NCBI GenBank assembly: GCA_009929095.1 | Contig: SABF01000005.1 | Coordinates: 1 to 27,119 of the forward strand | Direction: 5' to 3' | DNA: 27,119 nt | DNA from: Erysipelotrichia bacterium | GTDB taxonomy: Bacteria > Bacillota_I > Bacilli_A > Erysipelotrichales > Erysipelotrichaceae | Shown: one piece after another, positions 1-7,871 of the stretch | Layout of the letters: every line of letters begins with the position of its first letter | Numbering within the stretch: position 1 is the first letter of the stretch | Translations under genes and position numbers: made by a program | Notes under the pieces: model-generated | The model's input: the letters and a program-made list of their open reading frames with translations, nothing else | What the model was told of the DNA's origin: nothing | Database searches by the model: none

Positions 1-232
1 ATCCCAGATAATCGGAAACGATTGAAAGTATACCTGACTGGATGAGGGATTCAATACTGAATTTGTATAGAAGCCGCATAAGATTCTGCAGCTGATGTTC
101 AAGGATTCCGGGCATATCACGATTCCAGTAAATCGGGGATTTTTCAATTCACGGCAAAGTATAAGCGGTGAAAACAGCAGTATCAGGTACGATGTACCTG
201 CGGCATCTCTTTTCTGGAGGATAAAGAAACAG
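1..232. other. Left-edge stretch without a recognised gene
   Basis: I see no gene here that I can support. One minus-strand frame stays free of stops from about 294 to the left edge, but its translation resembles no family I know, contains no methionine, and runs through the terminator of the cold-shock gene, so I do not call it coding. No RNA gene or repeat stands out. Confidence 0.4.
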
Positions 233-264
233 AAAAAAAGAGAGACATCATTGGATGTCTCTCT
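233..264 (-). terminator. Intrinsic terminator of the cold-shock gene
   Basis: An 11-bp perfect stem (AGAGAGACATC at 239-249 pairing with 254-264, loop ATTG) is followed, reading on the minus strand, by a run of seven T. It lies 23 bases beyond the stop codon of the minus-strand cold-shock gene. Confidence 0.9.
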
Positions 265-287
265 CTTCAGTTTTCCGCTCGTTTCGA

Positions 288-488
288 TTATTTCTTAACG
301 ACGTTGGAAGCCTGCGGACCACGATCGCTCTGTGTAACGTCAAACTCTACAGCCTGACCTTCATCAAGAGTCTTGAAGCCGTCGCCCTGGATTGCTGAGA
401 AATGTACGAAGATATCTGTGCCATCATCGGCTGTGATAAATCCATAACCCTTCTCTGCGTTGAACCACTTAACCTTGCCTGTTGCCAT
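288..488 (-). CDS. Cold-shock protein, CspA family
   Basis: This 66-residue protein is a full-length single cold-shock domain. It carries the two RNA-binding motifs of the family: an RNP1-like KGYGFI near residues 13-18 and an RNP2-like IFVHF near 26-30, plus the usual [10 protein letters not shown] start. Family members bind single-stranded RNA and DNA in the cytoplasm, melt secondary structure and act as RNA chaperones; some are constitutive and some cold-induced, which the sequence cannot tell. The ATG is preceded by AGGAGA (501-506). It is a single-gene unit with its own promoter and terminator. The roughly 40-base leader is too short to hold the long cold-sensing 5' UTR of E. coli cspA. 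Confidence 0.96.
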   Translation of the reverse strand: MATGKVKWFNAEKGYGFITADDGTDIFVHFSAIQGDGFKTLDEGQAVEFDVTQSDRGPQASNVVKK

Positions 489-534
489 GTTCTTTATGAA
501 TCTCCTATTCTAGTGTGATCATATCACTAGATAG

Positions 535-563
535 ATTATACTCATCGCCTGGGACTTGCACAA
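535..563 (-). promoter_or_regulatory. Probable sigma-A promoter of the cold-shock gene
   Basis: Reading the minus strand, TTGTGC (558-563) and a perfect TATAAT (535-540) are 17 bases apart. Transcription would start about 40 bases before the ATG. An imperfect palindrome, CTAGTG...CACTAG (510-530), lies in the leader. Confidence 0.7.
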
Positions 564-985
564 TACTTCTTAGCTTATGAACACTGACAATAATTTAGCA
601 CCTGTTAGCCAATAACACAAGAGTTATTTTATGATGTTAAAAATGTTTTATGACAATACTGAGTTTTATTGAAACAATTGATGATCAGCAAATGCGCCTT
701 GAAAACAGGAAACCTGCTCTTCGCTGAAAAGGTATACAGCGATAAGAGAGTGTGCAGAACGAAGGCTGCAGACAATCAGGTCAGAGTACAAAAAAACTCT
801 GCTTACTGGAAAATGAAAAGGTTCTATGTAAAATCACTTGCAATTGAGCATCGGTAAGTTTACTGACGGATTTGGCAAATCTACTTCCTCTTGGACAGAT
901 CATCCTGAAATGTCCTGCGGATCACAGACATAGGCAATCTAGAGATCTGACTTCCAGCCTAAGACTGCAATTTGATGAAAACGTC
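564..985. other. Gene-free stretch before the metG leader
   Basis: This stretch has several short open frames, none with a good ribosome binding site or a recognisable product. Small hairpins occur, for example CAGAGT...ACTCTG around 781-800, without a T-run. I see no RNA gene. It may be decayed sequence or simply a spacer upstream of the T-box transcript. Confidence 0.5.
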
Positions 986-1014
986 TTTTCAAACGCCCTG
1001 TTCATGCCTATAAT
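986..1014 (+). promoter_or_regulatory. Promoter of the metG T-box transcript
   Basis: TTTTCA (986-991) and a perfect TATAAT (1009-1014) are separated by 17 bases, which places the transcript start near 1021. That is exactly where the conserved T-box Stem I sequence begins. Confidence 0.75.
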
Positions 1015-1020
1015 AATAAA

Positions 1021-1250
1021 GAAAGCTGAGAAGAGAAGAGTAATCCTATTCTGGGTATTCAGAAAGCAGATGTTTGATGCAAGTCTGCCGAAGGAAGGGA
1101 TGAACATGGTCTTGGAGCTGATTCTGTGACATTGAGCAGAATCCGGCAGCGTCCGTTAGCACGCATAAAGGGGTCTGATGCTCATCTGTGTCAGGCAAGA
1201 TAAAGGTGGTACCGCGTGCAAGACGTCCTTTCCGGGCGTTTTTCTTTTTC
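1021..1250 (+). ncRNA. T-box riboswitch (tRNA-Met sensing) with terminator
   Basis: The T-box consensus AAAGGTGGTACCGCG is present at 1202-1216, followed by a terminator: ACGTCC (1223-1228) pairs with GGGCGT (1234-1239) ahead of a T-rich tract to 1250. Upstream, Stem I features are visible: a GA-rich strand with AGTA near 1040, the distal-loop motif GATGCAAG near 1077-1084, and GAAC directly before an ATG triplet at 1106-1108 followed by a purine, which is the probable specifier codon. The UGGU of the T-box bulge fits the ACCA end of tRNA-Met. Known T-boxes let transcription continue when the cognate tRNA is uncharged; here that would raise methionyl-tRNA synthetase. The specifier position is read by eye from the GAAC context; another ATG lies at 1100-1102. 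Confidence 0.92.
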
Positions 1251-1278
1251 TTCCATCAAATAAGGAGATAGAACAATC

Positions 1279-3228
1279 ATGACAGAAAAGAAACCGTATT
1301 ACATAACAACTGCAATTACCTATACATCAGGCAAGCCTCATATCGGCAATGTTTATGAGATTGTGCTGGCTGATTCCATTGCCCGCTACAAACGCATGGA
1401 AGGATATGATGTGCGTTTTCAGACAGGCACGGATGAACATGGTCAGAAAGTAGAAGAAAGGGCAAAGGCTCAGAACAAGTCTCCGAAACAGTTTGTGGAT
1501 GAGATTGCCGGTATTGTAAAGCAGCAGTTTGACTGCATGAATGTATCTTATGATAAGTTCATTCGAACAACGGATCCCTACCATGAAGCTCAGGTTCAGA
1601 AAATCTTCAAGAAGCTCTATGATCAAGGCGATATCTACAAGGGAAGCTATGAAGGGATGTACTGCCAGGAGTGCGAAGCTTTCTATACTAAGAATCAGCT
1701 GACCGAAGATGACAAGTGCCCGGTCTGCGGGAGCGATGTAAAACCAATGAAGGAAGAAGCCTATTTCTTCCGCATGAGCAAATATGCACCGCGCCTGATC
1801 AAGTACATTGAAGAACATCCTCATTTCATTGAACCGGAGAGCCGGAAGAACGAAATGCTGAATAATTTCCTGAAGCCGGGTCTGCAGGATCTGTGCGTAT
1901 CACGCACTAGTTTTACCTGGGGCGTACAGGTTCCCTTTGATCCCAAGCATGTAGTCTATGTGTGGATAGATGCGCTGAGCAACTATATTACCGGTCTTGG
2001 CTATGATGTAGACGGCAACAGCGATGAAGCGTTCAAGAAGTACTGGCCGGCGGATCTGCATCTGATTGGCAAGGATATCATTCGGTTCCATACAATCTAC
2101 TGGCCGATTATGCTAATGGCACTGGACCTGCCTCTTCCAACTCAGATCTTCGGTCATCCTTGGCTTCTGACCGGTGATTCCAAGATGTCCAAGTCAAAGG
2201 GAAATGTCATCTATGCAGATGATCTGGCAGAACTCTTTGGTCAGGATGCCGTTAGATTCATCATGCTTCATGAAATGCCATTTGCCCAGGATGGACATGT
2301 TACTTATGAACTGATGATTGACCGGATCAACAGCGATCTGGCTAATAATCTTGGCAATCTGGTCAACCGGACAATATCCATGCAGAATAAATACTTCAAT
2401 GGTCTGGTCACTGATCCGGGCATTGATGACCCGGCGGATGAACTGCTGAAGAAAACATGTCTTGATGCAGTCCGGACAATCAGAGAGAAGATGGATGAGC
2501 TGAAAGTGGCGGATTCCATTGATGAGATTTTGGAACTTGTATCCAAATGCAATAAGTATATTGATGAGAATAAGCCATGGGCACTTGCCAAGGACCCTGA
2601 TCAGATATCCAGGCTTGCTGCAGTGCTGTACAACCTGCTTGAGGCAATTCGCTTTGCCGGCGTACTGCTCAGTCCGTATCTTCCAACAGCAGCGGAACGA
2701 ATTCTGAATCAGCTGAATACAAAGCAGAGAGATTTTGCTTCGCTGGAGAAGTTCGGCAATCTTGAAAATGGCATTAAGGTAACTGAGAAGCCGGAAATCC
2801 TGTTCGCAAGACTGGATGAGAAGGAAACAATGGACAAGGTGGAGAAGATTCAGGAACGGATCGCTGCGTCTATGCCTAAAGAAGAAAAGAAGGATACCCT
2901 GAAGCCGGAGATCACAGTGCAGGATTTCTCAAGAGCGGATCTTAAGGTCGGACGTGTGGTCACCTGTGAGAAGCATCCGGATGCAGATACGCTTCTGATA
3001 CTGAAAGTGGATCTTGGAAATGGCGATGTACGTCAGATTGTCTCTGGGCTAGCCAAGAGCTATACACCGGGGCAGATGATCGGCAAATATGTTGTTGTCA
3101 TTGCCAACCTGAAATCAGCAGTTATCCGCGGCAAGGAAAGCCAGGGCATGCTGCTGGCAGGAAAAAATGAAGAAGAAATTGCCGTGGTTGAAGTCAACGG
3201 ACTGCGGCCAGGCACAAAAATCAGCTGA
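1279..3228 (+). CDS. metG: Methionyl-tRNA synthetase
   Basis: This 649-residue class I synthetase charges tRNA-Met with methionine in the cytoplasm. Visible signatures are the HIGN motif at residues 21-24, the KMSKS loop at 302-306, and two zinc-type CxxC pairs (C129/C132 and C147/C150). The anticodon-binding helical domain carries the conserved NKPWALAKD segment. A C-terminal OB-fold tRNA-binding domain of about 110 residues (from roughly 540, with ADLKVGRV and the SQGMLLAG end) is fused on, as in the dimeric long form common in Bacillota. The ATG follows an AAGGAG site at 1262-1267. The gene stands alone behind a T-box leader with an AUG specifier, which independently supports the assignment, and ends at a strong terminator. 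Confidence 0.98.
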   Translation: MTEKKPYYITTAITYTSGKPHIGNVYEIVLADSIARYKRMEGYDVRFQTGTDEHGQKVEERAKAQNKSPKQFVDEIAGIVKQQFDCMNVSYDKFIRTTDPYHEAQVQKIFKKLYDQGDIYKGSYEGMYCQECEAFYTKNQLTEDDKCPVCGSDVKPMKEEAYFFRMSKYAPRLIKYIEEHPHFIEPESRKNEMLNNFLKPGLQDLCVSRTSFTWGVQVPFDPKHVVYVWIDALSNYITGLGYDVDGNSDEAFKKYWPADLHLIGKDIIRFHTIYWPIMLMALDLPLPTQIFGHPWLLTGDSKMSKSKGNVIYADDLAELFGQDAVRFIMLHEMPFAQDGHVTYELMIDRINSDLANNLGNLVNRTISMQNKYFNGLVTDPGIDDPADELLKKTCLDAVRTIREKMDELKVADSIDEILELVSKCNKYIDENKPWALAKDPDQISRLAAVLYNLLEAIRFAGVLLSPYLPTAAERILNQLNTKQRDFASLEKFGNLENGIKVTEKPEILFARLDEKETMDKVEKIQERIAASMPKEEKKDTLKPEITVQDFSRADLKVGRVVTCEKHPDADTLLILKVDLGNGDVRQIVSGLAKSYTPGQMIGKYVVVIANLKSAVIRGKESQGMLLAGKNEEEIAVVEVNGLRPGTKIS

Positions 3229-3241
3229 ATAATTCAGTTGG

Positions 3242-3269
3242 AGAAGACCTGATAAATCAGGTCTTCTTT
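3242..3269 (+). terminator. Intrinsic terminator of metG
   Basis: A 10-bp perfect stem (GAAGACCTGA at 3243-3252 with 3257-3266, loop TAAA) is followed by TTT. It lies 14 bases after the metG stop codon. Confidence 0.85.
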
Positions 3270-3421
3270 ACTGTGATTGAGCTTGTTTAGCTTTGGTAAA
3301 TCAGGAAAGTGGATAGATTATTGCAGACAAAGCATGAAATCAGCTGAATAATCGGAGAAGCTGTTGTATGAATGCTTCTGAGCACTATCGGCGTACACTT
3401 TTTTATCATACATTTGAAACG
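3270..3421 (+). other. Unexplained spacer between two terminators
   Basis: No open frame of note. It contains a 16-base direct copy (3337-3352) of the sequence at the metG stop codon (3218-3233) and a GAAGC...GCTTC hairpin (about 3356-3383). It ends at a second terminator, so it could be read-through tail of metG, decayed duplication, or a small RNA. Confidence 0.4.
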
Positions 3422-3453
3422 AGAAAACAGTAGGTGAACCTGTTTTCTTTTTT
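3422..3453 (+). terminator. Second intrinsic terminator, no gene directly upstream
   Basis: A 9-bp stem AGAAAACAG (3422-3430) pairs with CTGTTTTCT (3440-3448) and runs into six T. It precedes the promoter of the ABC operon, so it must stop transcription from upstream: either read-through from metG or a short transcript of the spacer. Confidence 0.75.
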
Positions 3454-3466
3454 GATTAACGAAGTA

Positions 3467-3495
3467 TTGACTGAGTCGAGGAAGGGCGTTACAGT
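3467..3495 (+). promoter_or_regulatory. Promoter of the ABC importer operon
   Basis: TTGACT (3467-3472) and TACAGT (3490-3495) are 17 bases apart, which gives a leader of about 40 bases before the ATG at 3541. I see no clear Fur-type operator (the 19-base GATAAT-rich palindrome) around it. Confidence 0.6.
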
Positions 3496-3540
3496 AATTG
3501 AAGTGTTAGCGGTTCATTACCGCACAGGAGGAAAGAAATA

Positions 3541-4620
3541 ATGAAGAAGTTTTTAAGTGTCTGCCTGACGGCTGTCATGGCAGTCGGACTCTGCGCATGC
3601 AGCTCCGGCTCGACCGCAGCAGCTTCAGGAACAGCAGCTTCAGGATCTGCTGCTGCAGCTGCAGGAGGAAAACTGGTTGTCTATTCACCAAATACAGATG
3701 ATCTGATCAACGCAGTTGTACCTCTGTTTGAAGAAAAAACCGGAATTAAGGTAGATGTAATCACCGGCGGTACAGGAGACCTGCTGACTCGTATCGATTC
3801 TGAGAAAGAAAATCCTCAGGGCGATATTATCTTTGGCGGAATGACTCCGGCAAACTTACTGAAGTATCCGGATGACTTTGCAGAATATACATCCAGCAAT
3901 GATGCACTGCTTCCGGAAGAATACCAGAACTATGGCGGCGTGATTTCTCACTATTGCCTGGATGGTTCTGCAGCACTTCTGATCAATACCGACATTTATT
4001 CCAGTCTGGGACTGGATCCTGAAAAGTTCACAAGCTATGCAGATCTGCTCCAGCCTGAACTGAAGGGCCACATTGCCATGGGCGATCCGGCCAACTCCTC
4101 CAGTGCCTGGGCAGAGCTGACAAACATGCTGCTGGTTATGGGCAAGGAAAAGTATGATGATGCAGCTTGGGAATGGGTTGGAAAGTTCATTGGCAACCTT
4201 GATGGCATCACACTTGACTCTTCTTCCAAGATCTATAAGGGCGTATCTGATGGTGAATATGCTGTTGGTGTTTCCTATGAAGATCCGTGTGTCAATCTGA
4301 TCGTTTCCGGCGCTACCAATCTGAAGCTTGTCTATCCGTCTGAAGGTGCTGTTTGGCTACCTGCAGGTGTTGCTGTCATCAAGGGATGCCAGAACGAAGA
4401 TAATGCAAAGATGTTCATTGACTTCCTGCTCTCTGATGAAGGACAGAATGCCATTGCTACAACAACCGCACGTCCGGCAAACACAAAGATCACAAACACA
4501 ACAGAACTGATGACCCCGTTCTCTGACATCAATGTTGCATATGAAGATATTGATTACTGCTCAGAGCACAAGAGTGAATGGCAGGCTAAGTGGACTGATA
4601 TGTTCACAAGCGCCAACTGA
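3541..4620 (+). CDS. ABC importer substrate-binding lipoprotein (FbpA/AfuA class)
   Basis: The 359-residue product starts with a lipoprotein signal peptide: MKK, a hydrophobic core and a lipobox GLCAC, so lipidation would be at Cys20. A low-complexity Ala/Ser/Gly linker (about 21-42) precedes the binding domain, which begins with LVVYSPNTDDL and has the layout of type II periplasmic-binding proteins. It would capture the ligand outside the membrane for the ATPase and permease encoded next. The family includes ferric-iron binders (FbpA, FutA), hexose-phosphate binders (AfuA) and phosphonate binders. The adjacent tyrosine pair that holds iron in FbpA is absent: there is no YY anywhere in the mature protein. 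A phosphorylated organic ligand is therefore at least as likely as iron. The start has a strong site, AGGAGGAAAG, just upstream. Confidence 0.9.
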   Translation: MKKFLSVCLTAVMAVGLCACSSGSTAAASGTAASGSAAAAAGGKLVVYSPNTDDLINAVVPLFEEKTGIKVDVITGGTGDLLTRIDSEKENPQGDIIFGGMTPANLLKYPDDFAEYTSSNDALLPEEYQNYGGVISHYCLDGSAALLINTDIYSSLGLDPEKFTSYADLLQPELKGHIAMGDPANSSSAWAELTNMLLVMGKEKYDDAAWEWVGKFIGNLDGITLDSSSKIYKGVSDGEYAVGVSYEDPCVNLIVSGATNLKLVYPSEGAVWLPAGVAVIKGCQNEDNAKMFIDFLLSDEGQNAIATTTARPANTKITNTTELMTPFSDINVAYEDIDYCSEHKSEWQAKWTDMFTSAN

Positions 4621-4657
4621 TTAAGCAAAATAACACATACAGCAAGGAGCTGGAATT

Positions 4658-5791
4658 ATGAGCGTAAACATCAAAATCGTCGATGCATTGAAAAAGTATG
4701 GCGATAATACAATCATTTCCGACTTGTCGCTGGATATCAGGGAGGGTGAGTTCTTCACCCTCCTTGGTCCATCCGGCTGCGGCAAGACGACACTTTTAAG
4801 GATGATCGCAGGATTCAACTCTATTGAAGGCGGAAAATTCTACTTCAATGATAAAGAAATCAACAGCATGGACCCGGCTAAGCGCAATATTGGCATGGTG
4901 TTCCAGAACTATGCAATTTTCCCAAACATGAATGTGGAAAAGAATGTCGCATTCGGCCTGAAGAACAGAAAGCTGCCGCAAGAAGAAATTAAAGCACAGA
5001 CAGATAAATTCCTGAAGCTGATGCAGATTGAACAATACAGAGATCGTATGCCGGACAGACTCTCCGGCGGCCAGCAGCAGCGTGTTGCTCTGGCAAGAGC
5101 ACTGGCCATTACTCCGGATGTGCTTCTGATGGATGAACCGCTTTCCAATCTGGACGCCAAGCTCAGAGTGGAAATGAGATCCGTTATTAAGCAGATTCAG
5201 AATTCGGTAGGCATTACTACCGTATATGTTACACATGATCAGGAAGAAGCCATGGCAGTCAGTGACCGTATTGCAGTCATGAACCACGGCGATATTCAGC
5301 AGATCGGAACGCCAAAGAATCTTTATCAGAGACCGGCCAATCTGTTTGTAGCCAATTTCATCGGCCGCACTAACATCATGAAGGCACAGCTGAAGATCAG
5401 AGATGGCAAAGCATATCTGCTTTTGAAGACTGGCTATGAAATAGAAATGCCGAATCTTCTGCCGGAAGAGACCAGAGAGCAGCTGGTAAGTGTATCAATT
5501 AGACCGGAAGAACTGGTCGTCAATACAGACAATACGTTTGGCGCAAAAGCTGTCATTGATGATTCGGTATTCCTGGGTCTGAACACGACTTACTTTGTTC
5601 ACTTTGAAGATGGCGAAAAGGCGATTATCATTCAGGAATCTCTGATTGACAATATTCTGCCGAAAGGCACAGAAGTATACCTCTCCGTCAAAGCAGAGAA
5701 GATCAACCTCTTCAATGAAGCTGGAGACAAGAACCTGGTCAGCGGTGTCGTAAATGACATGGACCGGCTGAAGAAGAGTGATGCATCATGA
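4658..5791 (+). CDS. ABC importer ATPase (FbpC/AfuC/PotA-like)
   Basis: This 377-residue cytoplasmic subunit powers the importer. Complete motifs are visible: Walker A GPSGCGKTT at 37-45, signature LSGGQ at 135-139, Walker B with D159-E160, D-loop SNLDAK, and the H-switch His193 in YVTHDQEEA. After about residue 235 a C-terminal TOBE-type region follows, as in the MalK/FbpC/PotA branch, which often regulates or stabilises the dimer. It starts 37 bases after the binding-protein gene behind AAGGAG, and its end overlaps the permease start by four bases (ATGA), so the two are translationally coupled. The ATPase alone does not indicate the substrate. Confidence 0.95.
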   Translation: MSVNIKIVDALKKYGDNTIISDLSLDIREGEFFTLLGPSGCGKTTLLRMIAGFNSIEGGKFYFNDKEINSMDPAKRNIGMVFQNYAIFPNMNVEKNVAFGLKNRKLPQEEIKAQTDKFLKLMQIEQYRDRMPDRLSGGQQQRVALARALAITPDVLLMDEPLSNLDAKLRVEMRSVIKQIQNSVGITTVYVTHDQEEAMAVSDRIAVMNHGDIQQIGTPKNLYQRPANLFVANFIGRTNIMKAQLKIRDGKAYLLLKTGYEIEMPNLLPEETREQLVSVSIRPEELVVNTDNTFGAKAVIDDSVFLGLNTTYFVHFEDGEKAIIIQESLIDNILPKGTEVYLSVKAEKINLFNEAGDKNLVSGVVNDMDRLKKSDAS

Positions 5792-7449
5792 CTGCCGCAG
5801 CTGTAAAAGAACACCGACGCTTTGATGTCTGGAAAGTAATTTCATTCTCTATCCTGGCGGTCTATGCGCTGTTTCTGATCTATCCGCTGATTACTCTGCT
5901 GTGGTCTTCCATCTGGGTAGACGGGAGAATCACCTTTGAGTATTTCGGACAGTTCTTTGCCAAGACTTACTACACTAAGACAATTCTGAACTCGATTGAA
6001 GTGAGTCTTACCGTTACCATCATTTCCCTGGTAATAGGTGTTCCTCTGGCCTACTTCTACACAATGTATGAAATAAAAGGCAAGACTGTGCTGCAGGTGC
6101 TGATTATTCTCTGCTCCATGTCAGCACCGTTTATTGGTGCATATGCCTGGATACTGCTGCTAGGAAGAAACGGACTGGTAACGAATCTGATCAGGGCGGT
6201 CACCGGCTATACCATCGGAAGCATCTACGGGTTCAAGGGCATTGTGCTGGTACAGGCACTGCAGCTGTTTCCGCTTGTATTCCTATATGTATGCGGTGCA
6301 TTGAAGAATGTGGATAACTCGCTGCTTGAAGCGAGCGAGAACATGGGGTGCTCTGGTGTGAAGAGATTCTTCACTGTGGTCATTCCGCTGTGTATGCCTA
6401 CGATACTTGCCGCAACCCTGCTGGTATTCATGCGTGCATTCGCTGACTTCGGTACACCTCTGCTTATTGGCGAAGGATATCGAACCTTCCCGGTGATCAT
6501 CTATAACGCATATTTCTCTGAAGTTGGAACCAATCACAACTTCGGTGCTGCTGTATCCGTCATTGCCATTATGATCACAACAGTGATCTTCCTGATTCAG
6601 CGTGTTGCCAACAATAAATTCCAGTTCACCATGAGTGCGCTGCATCCGGTAGAACGGAAACAGATTCATGGCTGGAAGAATGTACTGATGCAGCTGTTCT
6701 GCTGGCTGGTGGTATTCATCTCTTTCTCACCGCAGATCTATGTCATCTATACCTCATTCCAGAAAACATCCGGCAAACTGTTTGTTCCTGGATATTCTCT
6801 GGACAGCTATGCCAAGGCACTCGCAGATGGCGGCAGAGCAATTCCCAATACATTCATCATTGGTCTTGAAGCACTTGCCATTGTCGTTGTACTGGCCATA
6901 CTGATTGCGTATCTGGTTGTCAGAAGGCCGAACAAAGCAAATGATACGATTGATACCCTGTCCATGGTTCCATATATTATTCCTGGATCCGTTGTCGGTA
7001 TCGCCTTGGTTATTGCCTTCAACCGTCAGCCGATCGTGCTGACCGGAACTGTCGTCATCATGGTCATTGCATTGGTGATACGAAGAATTCCTTATACGAT
7101 ACGTTCTTCTGTTGCGGTTCTGCAGCAGATTCCACTGACGATTGAAGAAGCTGCGATATCACTGGGATCCAGCAAGCTGCATGCATTCTTCAAGATTACG
7201 GTTCCGATGATGTCCAATGGCATTCTCTCCGGTGCAATCCTGTCCTGGATTACAATCATCACGGAGCTGTCCACGGCAATCATCCTCTATAACCTGAAGA
7301 CTATCACCCTGACTCTTGCAATCTATACCAATGTCACAAGAGGCAGCTATGGTGTAGCAGCCGCATATGCAACAATCCTGACGATTACAACCATTATCTC
7401 TCTGCTTCTGTTTATGAAAGTATCAAAGTCCAAGGAAATTACATTCTGA
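5788..7449 (+). CDS. ABC importer permease, two fused membrane domains (FbpB/AfuB-like)
   Basis: This 553-residue protein contains two Binding-protein-dependent transport domains in tandem, each with about six membrane segments, so a single chain forms the whole channel. The coupling-helix motifs are visible: EASENMGCSGVKRFFTVVIPL in the first half and EEAAISLGSSKLHAFFKITVP in the second, matching the EAA-loop consensus. Fused permeases of this kind are typical of the FbpB, AfuB and ThiP group. The start overlaps the ATPase stop codon by four bases. A terminator follows closely, making this the last gene of a three-gene operon. Confidence 0.94.
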   Translation: MTAAAVKEHRRFDVWKVISFSILAVYALFLIYPLITLLWSSIWVDGRITFEYFGQFFAKTYYTKTILNSIEVSLTVTIISLVIGVPLAYFYTMYEIKGKTVLQVLIILCSMSAPFIGAYAWILLLGRNGLVTNLIRAVTGYTIGSIYGFKGIVLVQALQLFPLVFLYVCGALKNVDNSLLEASENMGCSGVKRFFTVVIPLCMPTILAATLLVFMRAFADFGTPLLIGEGYRTFPVIIYNAYFSEVGTNHNFGAAVSVIAIMITTVIFLIQRVANNKFQFTMSALHPVERKQIHGWKNVLMQLFCWLVVFISFSPQIYVIYTSFQKTSGKLFVPGYSLDSYAKALADGGRAIPNTFIIGLEALAIVVVLAILIAYLVVRRPNKANDTIDTLSMVPYIIPGSVVGIALVIAFNRQPIVLTGTVVIMVIALVIRRIPYTIRSSVAVLQQIPLTIEEAAISLGSSKLHAFFKITVPMMSNGILSGAILSWITIITELSTAIILYNLKTITLTLAIYTNVTRGSYGVAAAYATILTITTIISLLLFMKVSKSKEITF

Positions 7450-7464
7450 GAAATCAAAGTACAG

Positions 7465-7500
7465 AAAGCCTCCTGCAGCGATGCGGGAGACTTTTATTTA
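7465..7500 (+). terminator. Terminator of the ABC importer operon
   Basis: AAAGCCTCCTGCA pairs with TGCGGGAGACTTT (one mismatch, one G-T pair; loop GCGA) and runs into TTTATTTA. Confidence 0.8.
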
Positions 7501-7572
7501 GGCAGGTGAAGACGAATGAATCGTACTGTCCTTGGCAATGAACATAAATTACATTTAAAGAACTGAACAAAT

Positions 7573-7785
7573 TCAGAGTTTATTCAAAAAGACATGCTCA
7601 GCGATTGTTTGACTGTTCCTTCCGCACTGCTCGGCAGCGTAAGCTGACACAATGTCAGGTGAGAGCCCGACTCGCTGAATAAACTTCTTCAATAGAAAGA
7701 CTGTCTGAGGGGGTGCATTCGGCAATGGAAATAATCCTTGAATAGGACAATAACGAAGATTCTTTGAAACAGAGAAGAATCTCAA
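7573..7785 (-). pseudogene. Possible remnant of a Tn3-family transposase N-terminus (DUF4158-like)
   Basis: A minus-strand frame of about 70 codons, opening with TTG and lacking a ribosome binding site, reads LRYCPIQGLFP, then a proline-rich step, then FIQRVGLSPDIVSAYAAEQ and a final TIAEH. This order resembles the N-terminal domain of Tn3-type transposases: an LRYPG-like step, a helix ending in QLGLSP, then the DYA...TR.EHL pattern. The full-length family is near 1000 residues, so at best this is a short relic. The frame stays open upstream to about 7830. No inverted terminal repeats were seen nearby. The resemblance is from memory of the family pattern and may be chance. Confidence 0.35.
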
Positions 7786-7839
7786 TGGCGGAGATCTGCT
7801 CTTTTCTCTGGCTGAACTGCGGGCTGTGATGTTCTGTTG

Positions 7840-7845
7840 TATACT
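7840..7845 (+). promoter_or_regulatory. -10 element of nadK
   Basis: TATACT lies 27 bases before the ATG chosen for nadK, with no convincing -35. Transcription from it would start near 7852, which rules out the in-frame TTG at 7845 as the start codon. Confidence 0.5.
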
Positions 7846-7871
7846 TGAGAAAAGAACAGGGGATACGGATT

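Noticed and set aside
1..294. Minus-strand frame free of stops running off the left edge
   Set aside because: No start, no recognisable motif, and it passes through the cold-shock gene's terminator; chance openness over about 98 codons cannot be excluded.
1327..1824. A 165-codon minus-strand frame inside metG
   Set aside because: Antisense shadow of a certain gene, with no start signal or recognisable product.
3541..4620. Naming the binding protein FbpA (ferric iron)
   Set aside because: The YY iron-binding pair is absent, so a specific iron call is not supported.
4796..5287. A 163-codon minus-strand frame inside the ABC ATPase gene
   Set aside because: Antisense to the Walker A to H-switch region of a certain gene; no independent support.
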